Shown: positions 17,849 to 28,151 of the stretch, piece by piece
Layout: each line of letters starts with the position of its first letter
Numbering within the stretch: the first letter of the stretch is position 1
Source of the DNA: Salinicola endophyticus
GTDB taxonomy: Bacteria; Pseudomonadota; Gammaproteobacteria; Pseudomonadales; Halomonadaceae
Direction: 5' to 3'
DNA: 64,000 nucleotides
Assembly: GCF_003206575.1 (NCBI RefSeq)
Contig: NZ_PZJO01000007.1
Span: forward strand, 1-64,000
Translations under genes and position numbers: made by a program
The notes under the pieces: model-generated
Database searches by the model: none
Seen by the model: the letters and a program-made list of their open reading frames with translations, nothing else
What the model was told of the DNA's origin: nothing

Positions 17849-17956
17849 TGCACTAAAATCGTCTAAAAAGGGCTTCAGGTTCATTCTGGTGCGTCATGAG
17901 CGGGCCAGCGCACCAAAAAGGTCAGCTAAAAGGCCAAAATGCACCAAATTGAAGCA
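17849..17956. promoter_or_regulatory. Cluster of three NtrC-like enhancer sites
   Basis: Imperfect matches to the NtrC dyad TGCACCA-N3-TGGTGCA occur at 17849-17865 (TGCACTAAAATCGTCTA), 17909-17925 (CGCACCAAAAAGGTCAG) and 17940-17956 (TGCACCAAATTGAAGCA). They lie about 100-200 bp upstream of the predicted glnA start, where NtrC enhancers usually are. Each has one good half-site, so binding strength is uncertain. The rest of the 443-bp gap has no other recognised feature. Confidence 0.6.
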
Positions 17957-18074
17957 TCCTTTAACGGTGCAAGTTTGCGCCCCGCCCCTTTTCCACGGCG
18001 AGCAGGACAGAGATACTGGGGGAGAGAGGGCGCCTTCGCCGCCACCGTCGCTCCCTGATCACGGAAGGCTACAC

Positions 18075-19070
18075 ATGCCCAGGCTGGATCGACCACAGGA
18101 CGTGGTACAACGCTTGCGCGGCCATTGGCGGCGCAGCCTGAGTGAGCCGCTATGGGGGCGCAGCGCCATCCTGGCGCTCAACCGCGTGCTCGACAGCGAG
18201 GACGAAGCCCGCCTGCCGCATCGACGCGACACCTGTCTGGGGCCGGAGAGCCTGGCGAACCTCATCGCCACCCTTACCGAGAGCGCCCAGATCGTCAGTC
18301 TCGAGAGCGCCCTGCAGCTCCATCACGATCAGTTGCCACGCATCGCCCTCACCATCGACGGTGGCTGGCGCGACGTCGCCACGCGGGTACATCCGCTGCT
18401 CGAACGCCTGGCCTTCCCCGCCAGTGTCTTTCTTCCCGACCCGACGGTCCGCCAGCCGTGGATGCCGGACCGCGCGCTGATCGCCGAGGCGCTCTGGCAC
18501 GACGAGAGCCCCCACGGCCGCGTCGCGACCCGGCTCGCCGAGCTCGGCCTGCCGGGCGCGCCCCGCGGCGGGCAGGACGAGCGCAAGAGCCAGGCCATCG
18601 CGGAGTGCCTGCAGGCGCAGCCAGCGGCACAGGCGCCACGTCTCAAGGAGATCGCCCAGACGCTGTGGCAGGAGGAGCTGGCAGGCAGAGAGAAGATGGA
18701 GCCGGCGCTGGATGCTTTCAGCGTGCGCCGACTCGATCAGGCCGGGCTCTTGCGCTTCGGACAGTTGACCGACGTCGCCGCGCTCGGCGCCAGCGCCGAT
18801 GCCCGGCGCGCGCTGCAGACCGGGCAGCAGCGGCTATCACGGCTGTGTCGCGAGCCGTTGACCATCCGCGCCTGCACCGACCCCGGCGATATCGAAACGC
18901 TCGACCGCTTCACCCGGCTCGATGCCGATGCCCGCTGGTTGACGCGTGCGCCGGGCTGGCTGGATCCCAGCAGCGACACCCGGCGGCTGCCGCGTTTCGT
19001 CATCGGCCAGCCCCTCGCCAACAGTTCGGGAAAACTGTTTGATTGGCTGCTGGGGCATCTGCCCCACTAG
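18075..19070 (+). CDS. Polysaccharide-deacetylase-like protein (degenerate NodB fold)
   Basis: A 331-residue cytoplasmic protein whose N-terminal half resembles NodB-type deacetylases: ALTIDGGWRDVATRVHPLLERLAFPASVFLP corresponds, in two overlapping segments, to the usual TFDDG...LLxxxxxPATFF motif. The second Asp of TFDDG is Gly here, and no clear H(S/T)xxH motif follows, so catalysis is doubtful. The C-terminal half is not recognised. The ATG at 18075 has GGAAGG 8 bases upstream. It is divergent from glnA. Confidence 0.65.
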   Translation: MPRLDRPQDVVQRLRGHWRRSLSEPLWGRSAILALNRVLDSEDEARLPHRRDTCLGPESLANLIATLTESAQIVSLESALQLHHDQLPRIALTIDGGWRDVATRVHPLLERLAFPASVFLPDPTVRQPWMPDRALIAEALWHDESPHGRVATRLAELGLPGAPRGGQDERKSQAIAECLQAQPAAQAPRLKEIAQTLWQEELAGREKMEPALDAFSVRRLDQAGLLRFGQLTDVAALGASADARRALQTGQQRLSRLCREPLTIRACTDPGDIETLDRFTRLDADARWLTRAPGWLDPSSDTRRLPRFVIGQPLANSSGKLFDWLLGHLPH

Positions 19071-19077
19071 GCTTTTT

Positions 19078-19256
19078 CTGACAATGACGCTGTCTGACAA
19101 TGACGCTGTCTGACAAGAACGCTTCCCGACAAGGGCGCTTCATGACAAGAACGCTGCCTGACAAGGACACTCTCTGAAAAAGGACACTCTCTGAAAAAGG
19201 ACACTCTCTGAAAAAAGGGCACGTCATGAAAAGCGCGTTTCATGAAGAGCGCTCTT
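19078..19256. repeat. Degenerate 16-17 bp tandem repeat array, about 11 copies
   Basis: It fills almost the whole gap between two convergent genes. The first two units are identical CTGACAATGACGCTGT. Later ones drift to CTGACAAGGACACTCT, then CTGAAAAAGGACACTCT (two identical copies) and ATGAAAAGCGCGTTTC. The gradient of divergence suggests repeated slippage or duplication. No terminator with a clear stem is present. Confidence 0.85.
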
Positions 19257-19287
19257 CCGGAAAAGGGGTGCGCTCGGCCCGCCAGCC

Positions 19288-19857
19288 TCAGGCCGGCATG
19301 ACCCACAGCTTGGGCCACTGCTGGCGCCAGCCTTTCGCGGCGATACGCTGGTAGAACACCGCCGCATCCCCATGGTGCGGGTTATGCGACAGCTGCCCCG
19401 CCAGCAGCGAGTCGAGCCCCAGCGGGGCACTCAGCCGCAGCGCCCCCGACGCCTCTAGACGCACGCCCACTGCGGTCTCGCGCTCGACCCAGTAGCGCAT
19501 CGCATCGCTCGCGGAGGCGTAGGGCGCGTGGCCGTGGCGTTGGTGCATGCGCGCCTGGTTCTTGACCGACCAGGGCAGCCCGCTGGCCGCGCGCAGCTGC
19601 TCGCTCAGCGCTCGATCGCGTGCCTCACGGGTGTCGTCGGGATCGTGGAAGATCAGATCGATATCGTTGAACGGCGTGCGCTGCGCGTACCCGTGCAGCC
19701 GATCCCACACACAGTTGCGCACGAAGCCGGCGGCCAGCCAGGCATCCGGCAGTGCCAGCTCACGCGCCTGCTGGAGGGCGGCCATACGCAGTGGGTCCTG
19801 GGCGATCCAGACCAACAGGCGCATGGCAGCGAGGTTCGCCGCCGCCTCGGCGCTCAC
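19288..19857 (-). CDS. Nucleotidyltransferase family protein (DUF925-like)
   Basis: A 189-residue protein of the nucleotidyltransferase superfamily with unknown substrate. The motif [14 protein letters not shown] followed by [12 protein letters not shown] carries the expected Gly and paired Asp metal ligands. The GTG at 19857 overlaps the TGA of the upstream TerC-family gene, which suggests coupling; an ATG at 19824 would give 178 residues. Confidence 0.8.
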   Translation of the reverse strand: MSAEAAANLAAMRLLVWIAQDPLRMAALQQARELALPDAWLAAGFVRNCVWDRLHGYAQRTPFNDIDLIFHDPDDTREARDRALSEQLRAASGLPWSVKNQARMHQRHGHAPYASASDAMRYWVERETAVGVRLEASGALRLSAPLGLDSLLAGQLSHNPHHGDAAVFYQRIAAKGWRQQWPKLWVMPA

Positions 19858-21431
19858 TCGGGGCTGGCCAGACACAGCCGTACCCGACGGATACGATGGC
19901 GCTCGACATCGCGCACCTCGATACGCCAGCGCTCGATATCCACCCGCGCACCGATATAGGGCAGGGTCTCGAGGCGGTCGACCACCAGACCACCCAGACT
20001 GGTGTAATTGCGCCCCAGCGGCAGCGGCTCGGGCAGCTGCTGGTTGACGTCGACCACATCCTCGCTGGCGTCGATCTCGTAGCAATCCTCCGAGACCCGG
20101 CGGATCTTGGCCTGAGCGCCCTGGGTCTGCGGGTCCTCCTCGGCAATATCCATGAGGATATCGAACAGGGTGACCACCCCCTCCAGGGTACCGAACTCGT
20201 CGACCACGAAGGCGATCAGCGCCCCGCTGCGCTGGAACTGCCGCAGCGCCTCGACCAGGCTGGTGTTTTCGAGCAGCACCAGCGGCTGTTCGACCAGGGT
20301 TTCCAGCGCCAGCGGCGCCTGGGTCAGCAGGGTGTCGATCAGACGCTTCTTGTGCACCACGCCGAGCGGTGCGTCGCGCTCGCCGCCCCGAATCGCCACC
20401 AGGGTGGCATGGGTACTCTCGCGCAGCTGCGCCTGCTGTACGCTAAACGGCTCGTCCAGATCGACGCAGTCGAGATCGCGACGCAGGGTCATCACCGCGC
20501 TGATCGGCTTGTCCGCCATCGACAGCACGCCGCGCACCATGCGCCGCTCGTCGGCACCGAAGACCGCCGTTTCGGCGTCATCGCCCGTGTCGCCCGGGTG
20601 CTCGCCGGCGCGCTGCTCCAGGCTCATGTCGCCACCGCTGATCAGCCGCATCACCGCATCCGCGGTGCGGGCCCGACGCGCCCCCAGGCGAGCACCGGCG
20701 CGATCTTCGTTCCGCCGACGCCACTCGTGCATCAGCTCGATCAGGATCGAGAAGCCGATGGCGCCATACAGATAGCCCTTGGGAATGTGCAGCCCCATGC
20801 CCTCGGCCACCAGGCTGAAACCGATCATCAGCAGAAAACCGAGGCACAGCAGAATCACCGTGGGGTGCTCACCGACGAAGCGGGTCAGCGGCTTGCTCGC
20901 CAGCAGCATCAGCCCCACCGCGATGATCACCGCGATCATCATGACCATCAGGTGATCGACCATGCCGACCGCGGTGATCACCGAGTCGATCGAGAACACC
21001 GCATCGAGCGCCACGATCTGCGCCACCACCACCGAGAAGGCGGCGTAGTGGCCACGATTGCCGCCCTGATGAGCGGTGGCAGCGTTGAGGTGGTCGTGCA
21101 ACTCGCTGGTGGCCTTGTAGATCAGGAACAGGCCACCGCCGATCAGAATCAGGTCCCGCCCGCTGAAGCCGTGCTCGAACAGCCGGAACAGCGGCCGCGT
21201 CAGCCCCATCAGCCAGGAGATCGCCGCCAGCAGTACCAGGCGCATGACCAGCGCCAGCGACAGCCCCAGCACACGGGCACGGTCGCGCTGCGCCGGCGGC
21301 AGCTTGTCGGCGAGAATCGCGATGAACACCAGGTTGTCGATACCCAGCACGATCTCGATGATCACCAGGGTCAGAAGCCCCGCCCAGGCGGCCGGCTCGA
21401 GCATCCAGGAGAATTCGAACCACGCCATCAT
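19854..21431 (-). CDS. TerC-family membrane protein with CBS and CorC/HlyC domains
   Basis: A 525-residue inner-membrane protein of the YegH/YoaE type. The TerC domain (residues about 1-225) has seven or so membrane helices and the conserved acidic motifs [11 protein letters not shown] and [11 protein letters not shown]. It is followed by a CBS pair ([20 protein letters not shown]...) and a C-terminal CorC_HlyC transporter-associated domain (residues about 445-525). The family is linked to metal-ion efflux or homeostasis, but the substrate is not established. The nucleotidyltransferase gene is coupled at its 3' end. Confidence 0.9.
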   Translation of the reverse strand: MMAWFEFSWMLEPAAWAGLLTLVIIEIVLGIDNLVFIAILADKLPPAQRDRARVLGLSLALVMRLVLLAAISWLMGLTRPLFRLFEHGFSGRDLILIGGGLFLIYKATSELHDHLNAATAHQGGNRGHYAAFSVVVAQIVALDAVFSIDSVITAVGMVDHLMVMMIAVIIAVGLMLLASKPLTRFVGEHPTVILLCLGFLLMIGFSLVAEGMGLHIPKGYLYGAIGFSILIELMHEWRRRNEDRAGARLGARRARTADAVMRLISGGDMSLEQRAGEHPGDTGDDAETAVFGADERRMVRGVLSMADKPISAVMTLRRDLDCVDLDEPFSVQQAQLRESTHATLVAIRGGERDAPLGVVHKKRLIDTLLTQAPLALETLVEQPLVLLENTSLVEALRQFQRSGALIAFVVDEFGTLEGVVTLFDILMDIAEEDPQTQGAQAKIRRVSEDCYEIDASEDVVDVNQQLPEPLPLGRNYTSLGGLVVDRLETLPYIGARVDIERWRIEVRDVERHRIRRVRLCLASPE

Positions 21432-21907
21432 CGCCGCTCAGCCTCTGTGGTGAAGCGGTTCGATGCAGTCACGCAAGCCGCCCCTGGGGGCTGGCCGGGT
21501 CGCCGGCGGCGAACACGCGAGCGGGATCGGGAGTGCGCCGGGAAACACAGCGGCGCGGAGAGAAAAAACGCGGTGGAGCGACGACAACCGTCGTCGTTAG
21601 ACGTGGACAAGCCAGGTCCCTCGTTGACTATGAAGCGGCCAGTCTAGGACCGGCAGCGGCCAAAGGGAATCCCGTCGTGTGGCGGCATCGGCGGCGATCG
21701 CCATCGAAATGTCATCGCCCGCGCGGGAAACTGCCATCAAGACCAACGACTTCCGCTGTCTACACGACGAAAGTAGCCAGTCTCGCGCCCTTGCCTGTAC
21801 AATGCGCGGCCGACCTTCCTACCCGTGCCCAGGGTCATTCGTCGATCCCGTGTCAAAAGGCGATCGACAGCCAACGTGGGCGCACACATTTATATGGATA
21901 CCGCCCC
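21432..21907. other. 476-bp divergent gap between the TerC-like gene and typA
   Basis: No gene is supported here. A -10-like TACAAT at 21798-21803 may belong to a typA promoter, but its -35 is poor. I looked for a yybP-ykoY manganese riboswitch on the minus strand, which some TerC genes carry, and did not find its conserved core. Confidence 0.4.
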
Positions 21908-23752
21908 ATGAGTGACACTGACGCTCGCATCGAGAGCATCCGCAACATTGCCATCATCGCGCACGTCGACCATGGCAAGACCACGCTCGTCGACAAGCTG
22001 CTGAGCCAATCCGGCACCCTGGACCGCAAAGCGGAAGGCCAGGAGCGGATCATGGACTCCAACGACCAGGAAAAGGAACGCGGCATCACCATCCTGGCCA
22101 AGAACACCGCCATCCAGTGGAACGATGGCAACGGCCGCGACTACCACATCAACATCGTCGACACCCCGGGACACGCCGACTTCGGTGGCGAGGTGGAGCG
22201 CGTGATGTCGATGGTCGACTCGGTGCTGCTGCTGGTCGACGCCGTCGACGGCCCCATGCCGCAGACTCGCTTCGTGACCCAGAAGGCGTTCGCCCAGGGC
22301 CTCAAGCCGATCGTCGTGGTCAACAAGATCGACCGCCCCGGCGCGCGCCCGGACTGGGTCATCGACCAGATCTTCGATCTGTTCGACAACCTCGGCGCCA
22401 GCGATGACCAGCTCGACTTCCCGATCATCTACTGCTCGGCGCTCAACGGCATCGCCGGCATGGAGCCGGACCAGCTGGCCGACGACATGACGCCGATGTT
22501 CCAGTCAATCGTCGATATCGTCGAGCCGCCCAAGGTCGAACTCGACGGCCCCTTCCAGATGCAGATCTCGGCGCTCGACTACAACAGCTACGTCGGCGTC
22601 ATCGGCCTCGGCCGCATCAAGCGAGGCAGCGTCCAGCCCAATCAGCAGATCACCGTGATCACCAAGGAGGGCAACACCCGCCGTGGCAAGATCGGCCAGG
22701 TGATGACCCACATGGGCCTGGAGCGGGTGCAGACCCAGCAGGCCACTGCCGGTGACATCGTCTGCATCACCGGGATCGAGGATCTGGCGATCTCCGACAC
22801 CCTGTGCGACGTCGCCGCGGTCGAGGCGCTGCCGGCCCTGACCGTCGACGAACCCACCGTCTCGATGACCTTCCAGGTCAACGACTCGCCGTTCGCCGGC
22901 AAGGACGGCAAGTTCGTCACCAGCCGCAACATCAAGGAGCGCCTGGACCAGGAGCTGATCCACAACGTGGCGCTGCGCGTCGAGCAGGGCGACAGCCCGG
23001 AGAAGTTCAAGGTCTCCGGCCGCGGCGAACTGCACCTCTCGGTCCTGATCGAGACCATGCGGCGTGAAGGCTTCGAGATGGCCGTGGGCCGCCCCGAGGT
23101 GATCATCCGCGAGATCGACGGCGTCAAGCAGGAGCCGTACGAAGAGGTGATCATCGACTGCGAAGAGCAGCACCAGGGTGCGGTGATGGAAGAGCTCGGC
23201 TACCGCAAGGGCGAGCTCTCCAACATGAACCCGGACGGCAAGGGCCGCGTGCGCCTGGACTTCATCATCCCCGCCCGCGGGCTGATCGGTTTCCGTGGCC
23301 AGTTCCTGACCCTGACCTCCGGCACCGGCATCCTGACCAGCCGCTTCGACCACTACGGCCCGCTCAAGCCCGACGCCATGATCAAGCGCCGCAACGGCGT
23401 GCTGGTGTCGATGGTTTCCGGCAAGGCGCTGGCCTATGCGCTCTACGCCCTGCAGGAGCGCGGCAAGCTGATCGTCGAGCACGGCACCGAGGTCTACGAA
23501 GGCATGCTGATCGGCATCAACAACCGTGCCGAAGACATGGTGGTCAACCCGACCAAGGCCAAGAAGCTCGACAACATGCGCGCCTCCGGCAACGACGAGA
23601 ACATCGTCCTGACCCCGCCGGTGCGCTTCTCGCTGGAACAGGCGATCGAGTTCCTGGACGACGACGAGCTGGTGGAAGTCACTCCCAACTTCATTCGTCT
23701 GCGCAAGAAGTACCTGACCGAGAACGAGCGTAAGCGCGCGAAGAAGAATTGA
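21908..23752 (+). CDS. typA: Ribosome-binding GTPase BipA/TypA
   Basis: A translational GTPase of 614 residues that assists 50S assembly, especially under cold or other stress. G1 is AHVDHGKTT (near residue 20), with a switch I segment ending RGITI, G3 [12 protein letters not shown] and G4 NKIDRPGA. The EF-G-like domains III and V and the BipA-specific C-terminal domain ([20 protein letters not shown]) follow. The ATG at 21908 directly precedes the conserved [12 protein letters not shown] start. Its ribosome binding site is weak. Confidence 0.97.
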   Translation: MSDTDARIESIRNIAIIAHVDHGKTTLVDKLLSQSGTLDRKAEGQERIMDSNDQEKERGITILAKNTAIQWNDGNGRDYHINIVDTPGHADFGGEVERVMSMVDSVLLLVDAVDGPMPQTRFVTQKAFAQGLKPIVVVNKIDRPGARPDWVIDQIFDLFDNLGASDDQLDFPIIYCSALNGIAGMEPDQLADDMTPMFQSIVDIVEPPKVELDGPFQMQISALDYNSYVGVIGLGRIKRGSVQPNQQITVITKEGNTRRGKIGQVMTHMGLERVQTQQATAGDIVCITGIEDLAISDTLCDVAAVEALPALTVDEPTVSMTFQVNDSPFAGKDGKFVTSRNIKERLDQELIHNVALRVEQGDSPEKFKVSGRGELHLSVLIETMRREGFEMAVGRPEVIIREIDGVKQEPYEEVIIDCEEQHQGAVMEELGYRKGELSNMNPDGKGRVRLDFIIPARGLIGFRGQFLTLTSGTGILTSRFDHYGPLKPDAMIKRRNGVLVSMVSGKALAYALYALQERGKLIVEHGTEVYEGMLIGINNRAEDMVVNPTKAKKLDNMRASGNDENIVLTPPVRFSLEQAIEFLDDDELVEVTPNFIRLRKKYLTENERKRAKKN

Positions 23753-24095
23753 GGAAAGGCTGATACACGATTCGAAATCGGATTAAGATGGGCGGCACTC
23801 GCACCCATCGGCGTCGCGGCGGCAGGCTCTGGCCTGCCCTCCCGCGGCGGCGATGCCCCTGCGAGTTGCCGCCTTCTTGCGTTTGAGCGACCAAGAAAGC
23901 GGCAAGCGCCAACCCGACATCTCACCTCAAAAGCGACAGGAAGCATGACAGAAGCACGCTAGTCAGGCTCTCGAGTCAGGCTCTCAAGACAGATACTTGA
24001 GACAGACACTCGAGCCCAGGACGCTAGCCCAAGACAACGCACATCCAGTACGCCAGCAACAACACAACATCAACAAAGCTGCAGGGGAGACGCCG
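23753..24095. other. 343-bp gap between typA and livG
   Basis: No gene is supported. A GC-rich hairpin (GGCAGGCTCTGGCCTGCC near 23820-23838) may act in typA termination but lacks a T run. The 3' part is a 13-bp tandem repeat (23961-24038) that leads up to the livG ribosome binding site. Confidence 0.5.
23961..24038. repeat. Six 13-bp degenerate tandem repeats
   Basis: The units AGTCAGGCTCTCG, AGTCAGGCTCTCA, AGACAGATACTTG, AGACAGACACTCG, AGCCCAGGACGCT and AGCCCAAGACAAC run head to tail without gaps. They lie 57 bp before livG, in its probable 5' leader. Confidence 0.8.
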
Positions 24096-24866
<771 letters not shown>

Positions 24867-24930
24867 GCTGCACGGCCGGCGTACCGGGCAGCCCCGTGCG
24901 CCACTCGCCTCAATAACAAACGAGCTCACC

Positions 24931-25635
24931 ATGCCACTACTCGAAGCGATCGACGTTCATGGCGGCTACGGCGGCATGAACATTCTCAACGGTGTCGACA
25001 TGGCGATCGAAGCCGACGAGATCGGGGTCATCGTCGGCCCCAACGGCGCCGGCAAGTCGACCATGCTCAAGGCCGTGTTCGGCCTTCTCACCATCACCGG
25101 CGGCGAGATTCGCCTGCGCGGCGACCCCATCACCAACCTGGCACCGCACAAGCTGGTGGAGCGCGGGATGGGCTTCGTACCCCAGGAGAAGAACATCTTC
25201 CCCAGCCTCTCGGTGGCGGAAAACCTGGAGATGGGCGCCTTTCTCAAGCCGGGCACAGTGTCGCGGCTCAAGCGCCAGATCTACGACATCTTCCCGCCGC
25301 TCTATGACAAGCGCCACCAGCCCGCGGGCGAACTCTCCGGCGGCCAGCGCCAGATGGTGGCGATGGGCCGGGCGCTGATGAACGAACCCAGCGTGCTACT
25401 GCTCGACGAGCCCACCGCCGGTCTCTCGCCGCGCTACATGAACGAGATCTTCGAGCAGGTGAAGCGCATCAGCGCCACCGGGGTCGGGGTGCTGATGGTG
25501 GAACAGAACGCCAAGCAGGCACTCCGTATCGCCCATCGGGGTTTCGTGCTCGCCGCCGGACAGAACCGCTTCACCGACAGCGGCGAAGCCCTGCTCGCCG
25601 ACCCGCAGGTGGCCAAGAGTTTCCTCGGCGGTTGA
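24931..25635 (+). CDS. livF: ABC transporter ATPase, LivF type
   Basis: The partner ATPase of LivG: 234 residues with GPNGAGKST, LSGGQRQMVAMGR and VLLLDEPTAGLSP, without the LivG insertion. It acts at the cytoplasmic face of the LivH/LivM permease. The operon order G-F-H-M differs from the E. coli K-H-M-G-F order. Confidence 0.94.
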   Translation: MPLLEAIDVHGGYGGMNILNGVDMAIEADEIGVIVGPNGAGKSTMLKAVFGLLTITGGEIRLRGDPITNLAPHKLVERGMGFVPQEKNIFPSLSVAENLEMGAFLKPGTVSRLKRQIYDIFPPLYDKRHQPAGELSGGQRQMVAMGRALMNEPSVLLLDEPTAGLSPRYMNEIFEQVKRISATGVGVLMVEQNAKQALRIAHRGFVLAAGQNRFTDSGEALLADPQVAKSFLGG

Positions 25636-25674
25636 GAGCGCCGCTGCCATGCCGACAGGACAAGAGATTTCGCC

Positions 25675-26673
25675 GTGAATGAGCTGATCTACTTCTTCAA
25701 CTATGTGGTGGTGGCCGGGAGCGTGACCGGCTGCATCTACGCCATGGGTGCGATCGGGGTGACGCTGATCTACAGCATCCTGCGTTTCGCCCACTTCGCC
25801 CACGCCGACATGATGACCCTGGGCGCCTTCGTGGTGCTGCTGTTGACCCTGGCCTTTCCCCACGCCGGCGACTCCTTGGGGCTGCCCACCGCGATCGTGA
25901 TGCTGCCGTTGGCGATGATCTTCACGTCGCTGGTGGCGGTGGGCATCGACCGCGTCTTCTACCAGCCGCTGCGCGCCCACGGGGTCAAGCCGATCGTGAT
26001 GGTGATCGCCTCGCTGGGTGTCACGCTGATGCTGCAGGGGCTGATCCGGCTGTTCTCCGGCACCGGCGCGGAGAGCCTCTACGTCGAGGCACGCAAGGCG
26101 ATCTTCCGCATCGAGCTGCCCGGCGTGACGCGCCCGATCATCATCACCGAACCGCAGGTGATCCTGTTCGTGGTCACCCTGGTGGCGGTGATCGGACTGC
26201 ACCTGTTCCTGACCCGGGCACGCCTGGGCAAAGCGATGCGCGCGATGTCGGACAACCCCGACCTGGCCCGCGCCTCGGGCATCAACACCAAGCTGATCAT
26301 CACCCTGACCTGGGTGATCGCCGGCTCGCTGGCGACCCTGGCGGGGACGCTGCTGTCGCTGGATGTCGCCTTCAAGCCCGACCTGAGCTTCTTCCTGCTG
26401 CTGCCGATCTTCGCCGCGGCGATCGTCGGTGGCGTCGGCCACCCCTATGGCGCCATCGCCGGCGGCTTCCTGGTCGGCTTCGCCGAGACCCTGGCGGTGT
26501 TCAACTGGTCGGTGCTGCTGCGCCCGCTGCGCGATAGCCTGCCGAGCTGGCTGGAGCTGCCCAACAACCTGGCGCTGGTGGGCACCGAGTACAAGATCGT
26601 GGTGCCCTTCTTCATTCTGATCGCGGTGCTGGTGTGGCGCCCGACCGGCCTGTTCAAAGGGAAGGTGATCTGA
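25675..26673 (+). CDS. livH: Branched-chain amino acid-type ABC permease, LivH
   Basis: A 332-residue inner-membrane permease subunit with about eight hydrophobic helices. It has the family motif ARASGINTKLIITLTWVIAG, the loop that contacts the ATPase. It begins with GTG at 25675, with AGGA-type sequence upstream. Its stop overlaps the livM start (TGATG). The true substrate could be another amino acid or amide; sequence alone does not decide. Confidence 0.92.
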   Translation: MNELIYFFNYVVVAGSVTGCIYAMGAIGVTLIYSILRFAHFAHADMMTLGAFVVLLLTLAFPHAGDSLGLPTAIVMLPLAMIFTSLVAVGIDRVFYQPLRAHGVKPIVMVIASLGVTLMLQGLIRLFSGTGAESLYVEARKAIFRIELPGVTRPIIITEPQVILFVVTLVAVIGLHLFLTRARLGKAMRAMSDNPDLARASGINTKLIITLTWVIAGSLATLAGTLLSLDVAFKPDLSFFLLLPIFAAAIVGGVGHPYGAIAGGFLVGFAETLAVFNWSVLLRPLRDSLPSWLELPNNLALVGTEYKIVVPFFILIAVLVWRPTGLFKGKVI

Positions 26674-27968
26674 TGAACCCGACCTCGCAACATACCCCGT
26701 CTCAGCGCCCCTTCCCCCGCCGTGAAATCCTGCTGTTCGGCGGCCTGGCGCTGGTCGTGCTCGCCGTCTTCGCCAGCATGGGGCCGGCCTACGCCACACG
26801 CATGATGGTAGAGGCCGCCTGCTACGCCATCCTGGCCCTCGGCCTGACCATCCAGTGGGGCTACGCCGGCCAGTTCAACGCCGGCATCATGGGCTTCGTC
26901 GCCCTCGGCGGCTTCTCCTCCACCTTCTTCAGCATTCCGGTCAACCACGCCTTCTGGGCCAGCGATCTGCCGGGCCGGCTGGGCTGGGTGCTGCTGGCGA
27001 TCGTCGCCGCGGTCGCGCTGGTCTTCGCCGTCAGCCGCATCGATCGGCTCGGCGTGCCGCGCTGGCTGCGCACCCTGGTCACCGTGCTCGTCGCACTGGT
27101 CGCCTATCTGGTGGTGATCAGCTGGCTGCGCAGTGTCACCGGCGATATCGAGTCCCAGGTCGACTTCATCGGCGGCCTGGGGCTACCGGTATGGCTCGGG
27201 TGGATCGTCGGCGGCGTGCTCGCCGGGGGCATCGGCTACTTGATCGGGCACATCTGCCTGGGGCTGCGCAGCGACTATCTGGTCATCGCCACCCTGGGCA
27301 TCGCCGAGATCATCAAGGCGTTTCTCAAGAACTCCGACTGGCTGACCCGCGGCACCGCCACCATCTCACCGCTGCCGTGGCCGGTGCCCGACCCCGGCGA
27401 GGTCGGCTTCGTCACCGCCCGCGCGCTCTACTTCTGTGTGACCGCGGTACTGATCGCGGCGATCTTCTTCCTGCTCCACCGCGCCTACCACGCGCCCTGG
27501 GGGCGCATGATCCGCGCCATCCGCGACAATGAAGTCTCCGCCGCGGCGATGGGCAAGTCGATCAACCGCCGGCGCCAGGAGATCTTCGTCTTCGGCTGTA
27601 TCCTGATGGGCCTGGGCGGCGCGGTGCTGACCAGCTTCACCGGCATCTTCGATCCCCAGGGCTACCTGCCGCTCAACCACACCTTCCTGGTACTGGTGAT
27701 GGTGATTCTGGGCGGGCCGGGCAACAACCTGGGCACGCTGTTCGGCGCGGTGCTGGTCTACGTGATCTGGATCATGTCCGGCCCGCTGGCGCTGGCGCTG
27801 ATGCACCTAGTGACGGCCCTGGGCGGCGACTGGTTCGGCTGGCAGCCGGGCAACCTCGACAGCCGCGCGCTGCAGGCGCGGGTCTTCGTGATCGGGCTGC
27901 TGATCCTGATGGTGCTACGCTTCGCCCCGCGCGGCATGATCCCGGAGCGAATCGCCCAGCACGACTGA
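26673..27968 (+). CDS. livM: Branched-chain amino acid-type ABC permease, LivM
   Basis: The second permease subunit, 431 residues, with a longer N-terminus and about ten hydrophobic segments. The ATPase-contact region is RAIRDNEVSAAAMGKSINRR. It is translationally coupled to livH by TGATG. It is the last gene of the operon, ending at a bidirectional terminator it shares with the convergent binding-protein gene. Confidence 0.92.
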   Translation: MNPTSQHTPSQRPFPRREILLFGGLALVVLAVFASMGPAYATRMMVEAACYAILALGLTIQWGYAGQFNAGIMGFVALGGFSSTFFSIPVNHAFWASDLPGRLGWVLLAIVAAVALVFAVSRIDRLGVPRWLRTLVTVLVALVAYLVVISWLRSVTGDIESQVDFIGGLGLPVWLGWIVGGVLAGGIGYLIGHICLGLRSDYLVIATLGIAEIIKAFLKNSDWLTRGTATISPLPWPVPDPGEVGFVTARALYFCVTAVLIAAIFFLLHRAYHAPWGRMIRAIRDNEVSAAAMGKSINRRRQEIFVFGCILMGLGGAVLTSFTGIFDPQGYLPLNHTFLVLVMVILGGPGNNLGTLFGAVLVYVIWIMSGPLALALMHLVTALGGDWFGWQPGNLDSRALQARVFVIGLLILMVLRFAPRGMIPERIAQHD

Positions 27969-27993
27969 TGCTCACTGCGGTGGGCGACCCACG

Positions 27994-28031
27994 AAAAACC
28001 CCGAGCCGGCAGCCGCCGACTCGGGGTTTTT
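27994..28031. terminator. Bidirectional Rho-independent terminator
   Basis: AAAAACCCCGAG and CTCGGGGTTTTT form a perfect stem with a 14-base loop. The A and T tracts on either side serve livM and the convergent binding-protein gene. Confidence 0.9.
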
Positions 28032-28036
28032 ACTAT

Positions 28037-28088
28037 CTCGATTTTTTCCTAACTCGATTTTTTCCTAACTCGGTTTTTTTCTACCTCG
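28037..28088. repeat. Three 16-bp T-rich tandem repeats
   Basis: CTCGATTTTTTCCTAA occurs twice exactly (28037-28052, 28053-28068), then CTCGGTTTTTTTCTAC and a partial CTCGGG. The repeated unit resembles the CTCGGGGTTTTT arm of the adjacent terminator, so it may have arisen by duplication of that arm. Confidence 0.8.
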
Positions 28089-28151
28089 GGTGGCGCCGGC
28101 GCGATGACTCGCTGACCGGCTCCTGGGTGACGCTATCTGTCCACCGGCCGG

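Noticed and set aside
21432-21600. Possible yybP-ykoY manganese riboswitch before the TerC-like gene
   Set aside because: The family is often riboswitch-controlled, but the conserved core sequences are not present.
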